From assembly GCA_022113835.1 (NCBI GenBank), contig JAILWY010000018.1:12129501-12193500 (forward strand): 64,000 nucleotides of DNA, given 5' to 3'. The DNA is from Atopsyche davidsoni (taxonomy: Eukaryota > Arthropoda > Insecta > Trichoptera > Hydrobiosidae). A program made the translations under genes and the position numbers. How positions within the stretch are numbered: the stretch's first letter is position 1; every line of letters begins with the position of its first letter. Positions 1 through 13,802 of the stretch are shown here, one piece after another. Under the pieces are notes generated by a model, which had not been told where the DNA came from, ran no database searches, and was given only the letters and a program-made list of their open reading frames with translations.

Positions 1-3000
1 GGACGCCCCTCCCCCCTCCACCTCATCACAAGAGCTTTGAAGTTTTTCCCGGCATTTTCGGAAAAGTACTAACGACCCCTTAAAAGCTCTCTTTTATCTG
101 GATTATGAATATTACGATTATAGGTGAATAGAAGAAGGTTGATTTTATTTAAAGAAGATCCAGTTTTTAAAACAAATGTTTTAGATTTTAACACTTAAAA
201 AATGCCATTTTTTTACTTTCTTGAATTTATTTCAATTACGAAAATCATTCATTTATTTTTATAATTAATATAAATTGATTAATCTTAACTAAGAATTATC
301 ATGTTGGTTAAATATTCAACATTGATTCAAAATAAAGAAAATTTTTGTTTTATAAATTAAATTGTCGAGTGTATTACATTAAGCATGTGCACTTTTCGTA
401 TTACATTACTTAGGTATTCCCAGTTTATTTCCCAATTCACATCAGTCATACTGGGGAGCGCCCTGAGCCGAAGGAAAGTCCGTCCCAGCGAAGGGACTTC
501 AAAGTAAATACAAAAATACACCCGAAATATGCTTCCATTCCATTTATTTTCATAAAACGGAAGCTTGATTAATTTATATGCTTCTTTAAATAAGTCATCG
601 TTTCCATTGATTTTTTTGTTCGGCACGTTCAGCCTCCTTCCGCGAATATCCAATTTACGATTAAAATATTAAATTGGCCTTACGTCTATTTTATTTGTTT
701 TATGATCGATATTTCAATTTTGACTTATTATTTGTATTTCAGTTGGTATTTTTTTTCTTTTTATTTTCATTGTATTTAAACGCTACAAGGTATTTAAATT
801 TTTTATTGTACTTAGGGCAGTGCGAGTATTCTTAAAAACATTTTCTGAATTAATATTTATTGTTTTAAAAGTGTCTTTCTATTTGTGACTTATTTTAAAG
901 ACACTAGAGAATTTTTTTAAATAATAATTTGAAAGGTTTTTTTCAAAAGTACAAAGGAGTTTTAAAGGAGTGGTGGATTTTCTTTATAAAACTTAAATTT
1001 TATTGGCTATTTGTTTGATACCTTATATTATATGTTTTTACTGACTTTTAAAAATATAAATAATAATAATTAAACTTAAACAATTATTTATCATTGAACA
1101 CTCGCATCAAAGTGATTTTGCTTACAGCATTAATTAAAAAAGAAGCTTTTATGGAGGGATTCTGAGTTCAAGACATTAATTTTCATATTACAGAATAAAT
1201 TGTAACACGAAATAAAAGCGTCCGTATCAAATACCTGTCTTTTCCGCACTTAACCTCGACATCCTTTTTTATGACTCACTTTTTAATTTCACCGCTTCAC
1301 GAGCTCGCTTACAAAAAACGAGTTCTTTTCAAACAAATTCACGTAAATTTATATCTTCATAGGCGTAACGTATCCTCAGTCGGTGAATACGTGATTTTGC
1401 ATCAATAATTCATGTTTCGACCCGCTCGTTTTCGTACAAAAAAAAAATTGTTAAAAGTTATGAAAATTGTGCCGTAGGTTGTCAATATGTCTGAATTTTT
1501 TTTTATTGAGGTTTCGAAAATAAATTATTGTTACCGGCAACATTTGGATTTTCTTCATAACAGAGTGTTAAATTATATTAAATAATCAGATTTATTTTTA
1601 AATGGCAGTTTTTTTTATTATAATATTTAAAAAAAACTATTTTCTTAAAAACATATTTTAAAAAAATTCTATGTTTAACCCTACGGTCTTTTTTTAAAAT
1701 TATTATTTTTGCAACTGATTAAATTATTTCAAACATATAAAAGTTAACAGAATTTAATAAATTGCTTGTTTTAAGAAATAATATTACACACTTCTAATAC
1801 ATGTAATATTTAATAGTTTTATTTAAATTTTATGTCGCAACTGACTAAGTAATATAAGTGACATACACAATATGCGTTATAAAAAAACAATCTCATTTTG
1901 GTTGTTGGAAAAAATATACCAACGTTTTTTTACATTACATTCCATTGTTTGATGATGAGAAGGATACATTTATATTCTTGGATATTAATGACGAGGCTAT
2001 TCATTACTCTATTTTTACAAGAATGGGTTTTATAATGAACACGAGGATAACACGGAAGAAAATCAAAGCAGTCAGACCCAGCTTCGGATGTGTCCACTTA
2101 TTTAATCTCTAAAAAGTAAACTAGACAAAACATATGAATCCGATGCCAGAGAAGATTTTAATTTGAAGAGTTTTCCATGACTATAACCCTGGAGGCAATG
2201 TTATTTTTTATTAAATCGGAAATCTTCCTTGTCTCTCGCTAAATATTTCTTATAAAAACACAAAGCCACGAGCTCGTAAAATAATATGTGTAAAGATAAG
2301 TATTTAAGAAATAACTTATTCATAAATTTCCCAAAATACTGTAAATTAATTATATTTTTCACTTCATGTTATAATTTTATTTACGCTTTTCTGTGATTTT
2401 AACATTTTCATATTCAAGAAAAAAAGGTTAAAAATCGCGCAAAATGATTAGATTTATTAGCTTTTAGTATAATGAAGAGTTGCAGAAAATCGTAAGCACT
2501 TATACGAAAGCAATAAATTAACGTCGGCGTAATTATAACAATAAATTAGTAGCGTAACCAATGGGTTTGCTTTGTTCAGTAAAGGTACACAAATAATGGT
2601 GCGTTATCAGTAGAGGATTCAAAGCATGATCGTGGTTCTCTTTGTATGTACGTTTACCTATATAAACTGTCTCTAAATTTTCCAATATTCCGGGCTTTGT
2701 GGTAAGATTTCCTAATCAAGAGTCTTAGATAAAATTCGACGTATTTGATAAGCGGAACTCTACGAAATACGAAAAGTAGCTTCACTTACCCAACAGAACT
2801 ATTTCTTTAGACAGCAACCTAACATAATACCATAATAATGAAAACCTTTTCTTCCGTCAAATACAACATATGAAAAATAGACGATACTGTTTGAGAATCT
2901 AAAGGTTTTTTTTTTACTTCTTCTTGGCTATTTTGCCAGAGATCGCAAACACACAGGCAATGCCAAGGATTGCATCAGGCAGTCCGGTGCGCCGAATGGT

Positions 3001-3192
3001 CGAGGCGGCCTCAGCAAAGCCTCAAATCAGGAGTTATAGAGAAGAGCTTCGGGGAAAATTATTATTCAGTCGCTAGCCAAGACTTAAGTTTGACTTACTG
3101 CCCGAACGCTGTCGGTGGCGAGTCTAGTAATTACATGGATCTTGCGGAGCTTTACTTATTAAACCAAGAATTTCCATGTTTACTTGTTTCTG

Positions 3193-3195
<3 letters not shown>
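1..3195. other. AT-rich noncoding DNA, no gene seen
   Basis: No supported gene. Reading frames here are under 100 codons, have AT-driven composition, and show no recognisable domain or paired splice signals. Two slightly GC-richer patches stand out, around 430-500 and 2935-3130. They could be old repeat debris or conserved noncoding sequence, and nothing in them was recognised. Confidence 0.5.

Positions 3196-3235
<40 letters not shown>
3196..3235. repeat. (AT)n microsatellite
   Basis: About 20 uninterrupted AT dinucleotides. The tyrosine/isoleucine-rich frame read through it is an artefact of the repeat. Confidence 0.95.
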
Positions 3236-3241
<6 letters not shown>

Positions 3242-3339
3242 CACAATCATTAGTCTCTTATCAAAGGCGATCGGAGTAGTAGTTAGTTTTAATGCTTTCT
3301 CACATACATTTATTTAAAAAAAGTTCATCGATTTTGTGT

Positions 3340-3670
3340 TTACTAACAACGAAAAGTCTAGATATCTCCGAGCGAAGCGCTTGAGTAACATAAATTGCGC
3401 GACTCAAGGAAATCCCGATAAGGGGAAGCCCCGCATACGGGTCGGGACTTATCCTTTTTGTTTCACCTTCCCGTATCCCGCTAAGTGAGTGGCGGTTTAT
3501 CTCGAGGACAGAGACGCCGGACCTAAGCGCCGTCCCCAGTGGGCGGCGATGTAAATACACAGGACGTCCGGCCAGGAGGGCGGACTCCGGAGCAGGCGCA
3601 CACTCATAAATATGCCTGTGCCATTCTATATTATTCTCTACAACTGTATTAAAGGTGAACTTTTCGGGGC
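3340..3670. other. GC-rich patch of unknown origin
   Basis: A sharply GC-richer block in AT-rich surroundings, directly left of the Helitron. A 124-codon minus-strand frame (3674-3300) crosses it, but the translation shows no recognised domain and no splice context. An ancient repeat or a conserved regulatory block are both possible. No function is proposed. Confidence 0.3.
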
Positions 3671-3719
3671 ACATTGAGATTCAATATTATCATTGAATGT
3701 TTATGAGAGATTTTATCTA

Positions 3720-4316
3720 TCTTCTATATATATAAAACACAAAATATGTTTGTGTGTTCGTCATAGGCTTTGAAACCATCCAACCGATGTGCCCCAAACT
3801 GGTTTTATTTGAAAGACAATAATACGAAGAATCTTTGAGACTATTAAAACAATGCATTAAATACATGCGTCTATGTATTCAGTAAATTTTCGACATTTTC
3901 CATACAAAATTTTTCAACATCTGTAAAGTCGACATCGTTCCTCACAAAAAAATTGAAAAAAGTACATTGTGAAGATCGCGCATAAAACAAAATCACTATC
4001 TGTCATTCAAAATAGAGACTTTTATCAGTTGTGGTTATCAAAAAAAAAAAAAATATATATATATCAAAAAATGGCACCGAAAAGAGCTGTAATTGGAAGA
4101 AATACAGCAGATGCGAAACGAAAAAGAGCCGAAAGAGCAGCCGAAATTGCCGGACAACATAAAGTGCGTTTGGAGTCAAAAAGGTTACGGTAGAAACACC
4201 AGAAAAACATGAAGCACGTCTAGAACAAGTTCGAATCAGAGCTACTACAGCAAGAGCTGCTGAAACTTCTCAACAGCATGAAAACAGCGTAGTAGCACAC
4301 GCCGGGTATCCGCTAG
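3720..4316 (+). mobile_element. Short Helitron-family DNA transposon, non-autonomous
   Basis: The left end begins TC directly after a host A, followed by a TATA-rich stretch, as in many insect Helitrons. The right end reads GCCGGGTATCCGCTAG and is followed by a host T, giving the expected A/T insertion site and CTAG terminus. An internal frame from 4071 starts MAPKRAVIGRN and is rich in Arg, Lys, Glu and Ala, resembling the N-terminal region of Helitron-encoded proteins in insects. It stops at 4193. Similar repeat-like sequence (KHEARLEQVRIR) continues after the stop in another stretch, so the coding part is degraded. There is no Rep or helicase domain, so movement would depend on a partner element. 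The ends are seen directly; the family assignment follows from them. Confidence 0.75.
4071..4193 (+). pseudogene. Residual Helitron N-terminal ORF fragment
   Basis: A 40-codon remnant inside the Helitron, starting MAPKRAVIGRNTADAKRKRA. It is highly basic, with an Arg/Lys/Glu/Ala repeat-like pattern, and resembles the first residues of Helitron replicase ORFs. It ends at TAG 4191-4193. Coding-like sequence with the same flavour continues to about 4275, then runs into the transposon's 3' end. It lacks every catalytic region, so it is a deletion relic and not a functional gene. Confidence 0.55.
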
Positions 4317-7300
4317 TACACTAAAAAATGTAGTTTGTTCCGTATTCTGTGAATAGCTTACTAATCGATAAAAAGATTGGTCTCATTTTATAAAAAAAAA
4401 GTTGGGAGATGGCTGTCGAATTTTTAGACTTTTCATGATTCTTTTGTAATTTTAAAATGTAAATAATTAAATTTAAAAATAATTTTTTGTCAAATAAACT
4501 CACTAGCTAAATCTCAATAGTATAAAATCAACACATTTAAGTTTCACTTTCTCATTACTAATATGATAAGGCACATTAGTTCATATATAGAAGATGATTC
4601 AAAGAAACTCTCTTTCAACACACTCTTTCTTCTCTTTAAACACTTTCTCATCAAAATATTTATGGATCATTTAATTTATTATTCACAATTCGTTATTATC
4701 GTACCTAAAATATGTACTATAAGGATCATTTTATATAATTTTGGAAGTTTCTAGTATTACAAAACTATTAACTCGTATACTTATATCAAAGTTATTATAG
4801 TCTTATATAAAGGTCTAAAGAGATCCATAGTAAAACTGTATCTTTGGTATTTTTAATAATTTACATTTTATGATTATAATCATAAAGCAAGCATAAAAAT
4901 ATTATCTGATCTTTTTTATAAGTATGTTTTAAGATACAGCATTAACAATCTTCTGAAGTCATATTATATTTTCGGGATCAAGTAATAAGTAACTGTAAAA
5001 AAATTGTTTCGTTGTATCAGACAATTAGAATAAAATGGAGCTTTTGGATGTTGTTAGATGTTGTTTTACTAAAAAAAATCAGCAAAGACTAAAACAAGTT
5101 AGAAATTTGTGTGTATTAAAATATATTCCTAGACTAGAAAAGCCGCTACGTTTACAATGGCGAGAGCGAAGTTGAGTAATGGTTCTGTAATGTCAATACT
5201 GTGAGGCTGTGGCCGTAAGATCTTGTGAATAATTATTACCATGACTTTGAAAACCACCAAATAATCACAAGCAATATGGAGTGATCATTATTGTCTGTGC
5301 GTTCTACACATCTTTTCGGCTTATGTACAATAATTTGCTGTGCTTTCGCAAACCGTGAAATTTCACTTTGACAGTTCTGCTTATTCTGGCATTCAAACAA
5401 TTTCAGCTTAACCTACACCAATGCAGTTATAGTAATATTAATTCGTTTGAGTGGCGTCTACATAAACCAACACGAAATTTGAAGCATTGAACATTAAAAG
5501 CTATATCTCCTAGCTTTTCTCCAAAACTATTTAATATGTAAATAACCAATTGATTAAATGGGAATAAGAGATTAGAGCTCCATTGCATATCTTCTAAAAA
5601 ATTCGAGAGTCGATCTATACTTTAATTTAAGCGCGTTATTAGCTTTGATGTAGCGAACTCCGGTGCTTCGTTATTTGGCAGATTCTACCGTGAATTAGGC
5701 GCGACTTATCTTTCGCACATCAGAGCTTTCGTCGTCTGAGCTCCATTAATTATTCACGCTAATATTTAGATCTAAAGCGCGTTGAGTTAAGTTTGAGATA
5801 GAGGCGCAAGAGCTGCGGGAGTAGAGAGACCGATGGCTGTGCACATATTGTCTTTATAATATAAAGAGGCACACACCCTTTCTACCTAGAAAACCAATAA
5901 GAAAGACATTTTTATTTTAGTTTTTACTATTAGTTTATTTTTTGTTATTCATGAATGTTGAACTTATCGATGTATGCATTTAAGCACATGGTATTGTGTG
6001 GAAAATTCATACGTGATCGGGTTTTCAAATATATTTATAGACAAGAAAAGCTGTGACATTCAAAATTACAGAAGCACAAGAACAAAAAGGAAAATTCATT
6101 TTGTACAAAACACGTTGTTATCGACTTAAAAATATTTACAGGAATATTGTAACTTTAGCAGTTTTCTAAATCCCACACAAATCACGATGATATTAAACTA
6201 ATTCTTGAATATAAAACAAATAATTTGGAGTTTCTAGTCACGATACAAACTTAAGTTTTTTCTTAAAAACCAATTTAATATTGTTAATATTTTAAGAGAA
6301 TCTGAGCTTTTATTTAATACCAAATAAAATAATAATGTCAAAGAATGTTTTTTTCTGAAAAAAAATTGTATTGATTATAAAAAGTATCATAAAATAGCTA
6401 GATAGAGTAGTTTAAATAAGATGTTTACTTACTGTGAATGCAGCCAATCTATTTATAATTGTATAAACGCTCAGCCTGTGTTCATACAGAGCCTTCCGGA
6501 TTGTAGGGTAGGTGTGCTGGTTGGAACATTACGCGTTCCTGAGTTGAATACAAATCGTCACACTGTATATTGTACGCCGAGTGGCTTGGTTACATCTAAT
6601 GGTAGAAATATACGGAAGCGACGATAGTAGAGATGAAATAAACGCACAATTAACCCTGCGTTTTATAAATACAACAAATCATGTAGTTATTTAGATTTGT
6701 TTCATTTTGCACCATTGAGTTTGCGTATTTGATTTATACTTCTTTTTTTAGATAGTTCTCTGTTATCTAATAGTAAAAATATTTGTGTTTTTCAAGATAT
6801 AATAATTTTATTGATTATTCATAATCTATTAAAATTTTAGATGCTCATATTAAATCAAAGGCATTTTAAGCACCAGCCACTGTTGACACGTGAAAATTAA
6901 TTTTATTTAAAAAAATAAACATACAATCATGTGAATTGTTACAAATTAAAAAATAATCGTAACTTTTTAAAATAAAACAAATATACATATATATTAAATT
7001 AGGTATTTAATTTATTGAATTAATAAATGAACTAGAGAATAAAAGGTCCAAACACAAATATATTTTAACATAAATTATACTTTACTTCATCACTAGACAC
7101 TATAAAAATATTATAATCGTCACTCTATTTATAAAAGCCAAGAACTTATTTGCTATTTTATCAATTGAGAATATCTTCGATACATGAATGTACTTTAAAT
7201 TTTAAATGTTTGTTTAATTAAAGTTCACGAAGGCGTTGCCATATTCAACTGAAAAGAAATATCAACATAGTATGAAAGTAATCCACCAAGTTAGAAAATT

Positions 7301-10300
7301 TATTGTTATCATTCTGCTCGGTGCACACAATTTATTTTACTTTGTGAGGTTACGAATTTGAAACAAATCTTTCAAATTGAAAATACTTTGTTGCCTCACT
7401 TAATAAATTGAAAATGCTTTCATCCAATCACTGAAGATTAAACGTATTAAAATTATTATTCAAAGCGTAGACGAGCTTTCTCTGAGCGCTATAATAAATT
7501 GTAATCGTTTAAGATTCTTAGCAAATAAAATAAAAAAAGGAAATCGAAGCTGTCGCGGATTAAAAAATACTATAATAGAGAACTTGTTCATAAAGCAAAT
7601 ATCATTTTTAAGTGTCAAGTAAATATAATCCTTAGTATTATTAAGTATATCTAATGCAAGTTTAATTTTAATCTTTTTTTTTAAATATTGAATTTTTATA
7701 GTCAAAAATAAACACATTTTATATGCGCAAATATAACATGCGTGTTTTCTATGGTTTAAAGACGTACTTATTAAGAATTATTTACATATATAGAAATATT
7801 AGAAGTAAATTCGATATGAGAATGGAGACAGAATGTCCGTATATATGTTTATCCTGCTTGAATAATTTGAACTTTTTTTCTCAAATAGTTTTATGAATAT
7901 TTATATTAATCGATTGAAGTTTAGTAAATAAAGATACAATAAAACGCTTAATATTTATTAAATTAAATTGTTGTCTTATCAAAGGATAGTGTAACTTATA
8001 AAATAATGTAACTTATAAGAGAGACAAATATAAGATTTTGTATAATAAAGTAGGCGAAAGTAGTATTTACCAAAACAATAATATTAAACATTCAAGTCTT
8101 ATATTAAAATAGTAAGTAAAAATATATTTTGATTCTACACGGAGAATGCCCTTTACAAATATATATTTTTAAGTTTTCCATGTCTCCTCTGTAATCGTCG
8201 CTCCAGTATGCCCTCCGCTCAGCAGGCACTGCTATTAGGACGCAAAATGTAGTCTTCACGGAAATATGACTGGAAACGTGACACCAGCGGTGATTTGTAG
8301 CGGTAAACAAGGTGGGAGTGGAGATAATGTGTTTGTGCTGCAATTAAACGCTAGAGAGTCGTCTTAAATTACAGAAAAAATTCAATCCCTGTTTATAGCA
8401 CATTATTCCAGTAATAAGGCTATTATACATATAATATACAATGTATATATATATAGCTCGATTTTTCCCATATTCATCTGATTTCGGTCACATAAATAGC
8501 CTCAATAAGTGCTGATTGTGCAGAAGTTAAGGATAATACAGAAAAGGTTTTGCCGCTGTTACAAATCTTTCGCGATTCTAGATTGCAAATCTTAGCTTTG
8601 CACTCTTTATACACTTCAATCCGCTCGACCATCGTTAGTATAATTTTGAAATACTGCTGTCTTTTCTTTTTTTGCGATGAGTCTCAATAATTGAGTCCTA
8701 AAAATGGAATTTATTATTTTTTGGATAGCGAAGTTTTGTACGGGGACTTAAGCAAATTACACGGAAAAAATCAGGAAATATTATTTATTTAATAGATTCC
8801 GATTCTGATTCTTACCGACCAAGGAGATGAATACTTTTACCTTCATGATTCAGATATTATTTGGTTTGTTTTAATATGACAAGAATAAAAAAAAGAAGCT
8901 GTCTTGTCAATCACTTGAAATTATTTATAGTGAAAGTAATTTTCTGTCATTAAATATTTTACTTTCAAAATTCAAAAGGTAATATAATTTTATTTTAAGG
9001 TTGCAATATTTTGAAATATCGAAAGTACACACAAAACATTTATATATTGATATGTTTAATTTTCTGTTATTATGTATATTAAATCAAACCAGTAAGTAAA
9101 CCATAAAGTGACAAAAATGTAAAATCATCAGAAAAGGTAGATCGGTTTGACTTCACGCGTTTTTCTGAGAATCCCGATCATAAGTTGAGAATACCGTGTG
9201 TAATTTTATATATAATATTTGCTCGCAAACAGTATTGTCTCAGAATTATCGATCCCCTTTGTTAGTGACCATAATGATGTTCTATATGAGAAGAGATCTT
9301 TCTTGCGTTTTTTTATACATAGGTATAGAAATTGAGCCTGCGTGTGTGAACTATATACAACTTTTTCCATGAATAATTCAATATTACCGGAAGTAATATT
9401 TTTATTAATTTTTTTATGAAAATACTTGGAGTACACCATTAATCTATAAATATAATTAAATTTTAAGTTCATTTGTCAGATATTTATTTTTTTGTTAGAA
9501 GAGTTAAAAAAAATACGCTCAATAATAATTAAAAATGTTAAATTTAATAATAGACTTATAACAGATTATTCTTTAGACAGAAAGCAATAAATATAACTGT
9601 CAGATTAAGAAATCATCAGAGTTCATATAATGTATCATCTTTTACAGGTCTTCATATTTGGTAAAATTTAGATCAGTGGAAAAATGTTTTGCACATTTTA
9701 CCTAATTTACATAAACAGCGGTAGAAAGAAGTGCTTACTCTATAATGTGCGATATCTGAGGCCGTTTCTCTACATGTGATGAATCTCTCCTCTTGAAAAA
9801 AAACGGTATAAGGGAGTTTATTTCTAGTACAGGCAACCCTCAGGCATAACTTCACTTATAACTTGCTATAAATCTGGCGGGGATCTGATGTGCGGGTTTT
9901 TATTTAGCGCTCGATTCCCATATAAGTTGACTCCCGTTTATCATGAAAACGTACTTGGAAAGATATCTTTTGTAAAATAGTTGACTTGTTTTGTATCTTT
10001 TAGATTTATTTTATGTTATTTATTACGATGTCACAATGTTAATTTAAAATAATATTTTTGTAGCAATAAATCAATTACGCAGAGCTGAACTGTCTTAATT
10101 AAAAAATAGTACTCGTTGAATATTTCTTCTTAAGAAATTTTTATTTTTTAAATTTATCGAATAGAATGAATGTTATTTGAAAGTAATCATAACATTTGTG
10201 TTTGTGTTTAATAAACGAAAATAAACAATAAATATAAAAGTCTACTGTAATCACATGTTTGGGTAATAAAAAGTTCATTATGGTATTAAATATCAGTCTG

Positions 10301-11673
10301 TAAGGAGCGAAGAATTCTCCCTAAGGTGTTGGAGGCCAAACAATGAGTTGCAAAACCAGCGCCAGACCGAGCTGGCCTGCTCGTCAACCGGATGCCCAAA
10401 TGACCTGCGAACTGCGGCGAGAATGAGCAAAATCATAAGAGAACTTCCATACCGCGGCAGAATTTAATTTCCAGATGTCTTGCATTGTTATTTCTGAGTG
10501 GGGTCTCGTGAAACGTTAAAATAATACCATTCTATGGCTTTGTTTTGCTTTGTTCGCGTATTCATTCACTGCCGTGTATTTATGTATTGAATTTTGGTGA
10601 GATTATTCAATCTGGAATATCTAATTGAATATATATTGATTGCTTGGTGTGGTTATGTGCTTTAATTATCTTTTGCAAAAATAGCGAGTTGGTATTGCGA
10701 GAATTTTTATTAAATGTACTATATTTATACTATTTTATACAATAACTAGGCAATATCTTATTGGAATAGAAAGTTTAATCGCTAATAATTTAGCTAATAA
10801 ATCATAAATTGTCTATTAAATAGTTAGCAGTTGATTGTTATTTCTATTAATTGAATAAAATATATGTTAAGCAAGTTCATAATTTTAAAATTTTCTCACT
10901 ACTTTAATATTTTAGTACACTAAGATATTTTTGTTGCTGATGACGTCAATATGCTTTCAGTTGTAAATTTATTTATATACTTTTGAAGACTCATAACATT
11001 TTTATCAATAATAATACATTATGAAGATAATAAATAGGTTTTTGCTTTTTAAAATATGTATTTTAATACTATTATATTTCAATACTCGTTTTTTGTTATT
11101 TTAAATTAAGATTTAGTTTTTTGTTACTAAAAGATTCTTAATGTGTTTTTAATTATTAATTAAAATTAATCACCAATAAGACGTGTGAACTTATCTTCAA
11201 GAAGATAATGATCCAATAAAAATAGTCTTAGTACAACACCAATCTGAAATCACAATTGATAGCACGAAAGGATAATTTCACAGCTATTCGATGGGATTTT
11301 GGTCTTTAAAGTTTTCAACTGAAATCCTACGCTAACTTTTCCTTTCACGTTTGCCAAAAGTGGGGCGGCCTTAGATTGTTGATTTATGTGTTTTCGTTTC
11401 ACGATTCAATTATACGAAGAGCGGAAGGGAAGTGCGACAAACTGTCTCGGCGAGTATTGTGACCTGTTTTTGTATCCCCGTAGGTGGAGAGGTAACTGGC
11501 GCAGATAGAAGCGAGCGCTGGCTCGGACAAGATTTCAAAAATCCGATACTTTGCTGAATTTTTCTGATAACATTGCTGTTTGAAAAATGACGTGTTAATA
11601 TTAGTATATAATAATTTTCTACTATTTTTAATTTAAATGACATGCCGGGGTCATCATATTTTTATACATAATT
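4317..11673. other. AT-rich noncoding DNA, no gene seen
   Basis: About 7.4 kb with only short frames (at most about 90 codons). None has a recognisable domain. Weakly GC-richer islands occur near 5640-5830, 6420-6630, 8180-8340 and 10300-10480. They may be conserved noncoding sequence or decayed repeats. Confidence 0.45.
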
Positions 11674-11901
11674 GAATTTTTGGTACTTGTTTTTTATCCG
11701 ACCACCAAAAAACTTATACCTAACCTTTTTTTTTTAACCTAACCTAACCTAATCCAACGAATCGAGCGGTCATGGAAATCTGCAATGAACGAAATAAACG
11801 CCACAACGGGACTCATCGTCATATGATAGATTCTTATTTCTGCGAGTACATGTACATTAAAAAAAATTGGTGGTCGGATAAAAAACAAGTACCGAATTTT
11901 T
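11674..11901. mobile_element. MITE with 27-bp terminal inverted repeats and 8-bp TSD
   Basis: The element body is 11682-11893 (212 bp). Both ends carry the same inverted terminus, beginning GGTACTTG and reaching GACCACCA, about 27 bp with no mismatch seen. The flanks 11674-11681 and 11894-11901 are both GAATTTTT, an 8-bp direct duplication. Eight-base duplications are typical of hAT-type DNA transposons, also of P and Merlin elements. The interior has no coding capacity and includes a short CCTAA-type run. The minus-strand frame at 11942-11739 is a by-product of the element. Confidence 0.8.
11735..11752. repeat. Short CCTAA (insect telomere-type) run
   Basis: Three and a half copies of the CCTAA unit (TTAGG on the other strand), the arthropod telomere motif. 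It lies inside the MITE, so it probably belongs to the element and is not a relic of a chromosome end. It is too short to claim more. Confidence 0.5.
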
Positions 11902-13186
11902 TTTTTTAAATATGAAATTTCAAAAAAACTATACACCATCAATTAATTTTGTGATGGCGTAAGAAATATCGAATTATTTATTAGATTTTATTAAATTTTT
12001 CCTAAAGAAACGGTAAATTTACAACAAGGAATGTAAGAAAAAAAATGTAAACAGACGACGATATCCAGGCAAAATGCGGTGCCACATAAGACTTCAGGAA
12101 AACGGTATTCTAGAGCAAGAATAATGACGCTGGAGTTCCCAAGACGTATTATATTACTTCTGCGCTCAGTTTTATTCTATCTTCTTGCAAGCACTCCTAC
12201 GTTTGGGTTGGGGGACGTTACAAAATAATATTAAAGTAGAGATCGATATTGTTCTGATCGTTTGAGTACCATGATTTTATTATTGTGGCACCATGTAGTT
12301 TGAATCAGTGAAGATACTGTAAAATTTTTACAAAAACCACTCTAAAAGTGTCGATGCGCAGTAAAAAAAAAGTGTTGAGTTAAATTATATAAGAATATTA
12401 AATTCGATTGATTTTACTTTCAATTATCAAGGATTGATTATTTTATCTATCATTTGGTTTAAATAACAAGCACGAAGTATTGAGAAAAATATTTTAAAGC
12501 AGTATTTGCTATATATAAAAAATGATTAATTTAAGATTTGTCTATAACTTACATGATAATTATCACCTTGATCACAGAGTTGATAATTTTATTTGCAGTG
12601 ACAACAAAATATTATCATCATTTAAAGTTTTACAGAAATGTCATTGAAATCATTTAAATTTCTGTCGTTCTTACAATATAATAAAACAAATTCAACTAAT
12701 GCGCTTCCAAATGATTGTCACGGATTGAAGAAGATTTATATTGTGTATGTTCATCCTTAAAATTGTATTAAATGTTTTGTTTGAGTTGTACAAAACTTGT
12801 CTAGCAGCAAATCTCATTTCGTATTCTGTTCACATTTCAGGTAAAATGTACCTACCTAAAACATACTAGCACAGGGGGAGTGAATCTTAAAGCACGATCA
12901 CTGCTCATGATTCACAACGCGAGAATCTAAAATTTAGAAATAATTCAACCGCCGCGACGCACAGTGCTACATTTTAACGTCATAAGTGGTCTTTAAAAGC
13001 ATTTGAATAATTATATCTATGAAATAATTTAGTCATTCCTTATTTTATAAATTTATTTGTTTTCACGAAGCACCATAACTATTATTGAGTGTTAAGAAAC
13101 ATTATAGGATAAAAAAAACCCAATAATTAGGGTCAATGCAGCTAAGTCATGAAGTTAAAGTCATATATATGTATAATATATATATT

Positions 13187-13210
13187 TGTGTGTGTGTGTG
13201 TGTGTGTGTG
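13187..13210. repeat. (TG)12 microsatellite
   Basis: Twelve consecutive TG units flanked by short TA runs. Confidence 0.95.
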
Positions 13211-13730
13211 CGTGTATATTGTGGATTCATTGTTGAATTATCAGGTTTTTTTGCATTTTTAGTTCAACAAGTTTTGTAACAATAATATAAATATTTTGTA
13301 ACAATAATATAATAATATATATATTATAAATATTTTCAAATTATAAATTAAAGCTTAAATTTTTTATCTCTTTTTTTTTAATGCGCTGGAGCGATGTGCG
13401 CTGGAGGAATAAATAATCACAACCCAGTGTGTCGGTAGTTTAGAGAGAATTTGCGTCGCTTTGTAGTCGGTAGACAATTTGGGTGGAAAATCATGATGAT
13501 GCTATTCGTGTAATGGAAGAAATTAGATGAGAACTTTAAGTTCAGTGAATATGGAACTGTGGGACGAAAATTTAAAGTTAATTTTTTTTTACCAATATCT
13601 TTTTATATATATATAAAGTTTAAAAAATGGCTTTATTAAACGTTATCTGAAAATATAAGTTGAGATAAATTAGCATAATATTATGCTAATTATAATAATA
13701 ATAAGCATAATATTATCAAGTATTTTATAT

Positions 13731-13802
13731 ACTCAAGTATTTTACTCAAAAATATTAAAATGGAATTCCACCAAGTGCTTTCTGTCAAAAATATTGAATT
13801 TC
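13731..13802 (-). repeat. Dispersed repeat fragment (Penelope-like), copy 1
   Basis: In reverse complement this stretch matches 47665-47742 and 51906-51984: GAAATTCAATATTTTTGACAG, then a TACTTGGTGGAATT-type block, then a run ending ACTTGAG. The copy at 51.9 kb continues into a hammerhead-like motif, which links the family to Penelope-like retroelements. Only the flank is left here, with no hammerhead and no coding sequence. Confidence 0.65.

Noticed and set aside
357..653. 98-codon minus-strand frame
   Set aside because: No recognisable domain, no splice partner, and composition as in the flanking noncoding DNA.
11735..11752. Interstitial telomere / chromosome fusion point
   Set aside because: Only about 3.5 CCTAA units are present, and they lie inside a MITE.
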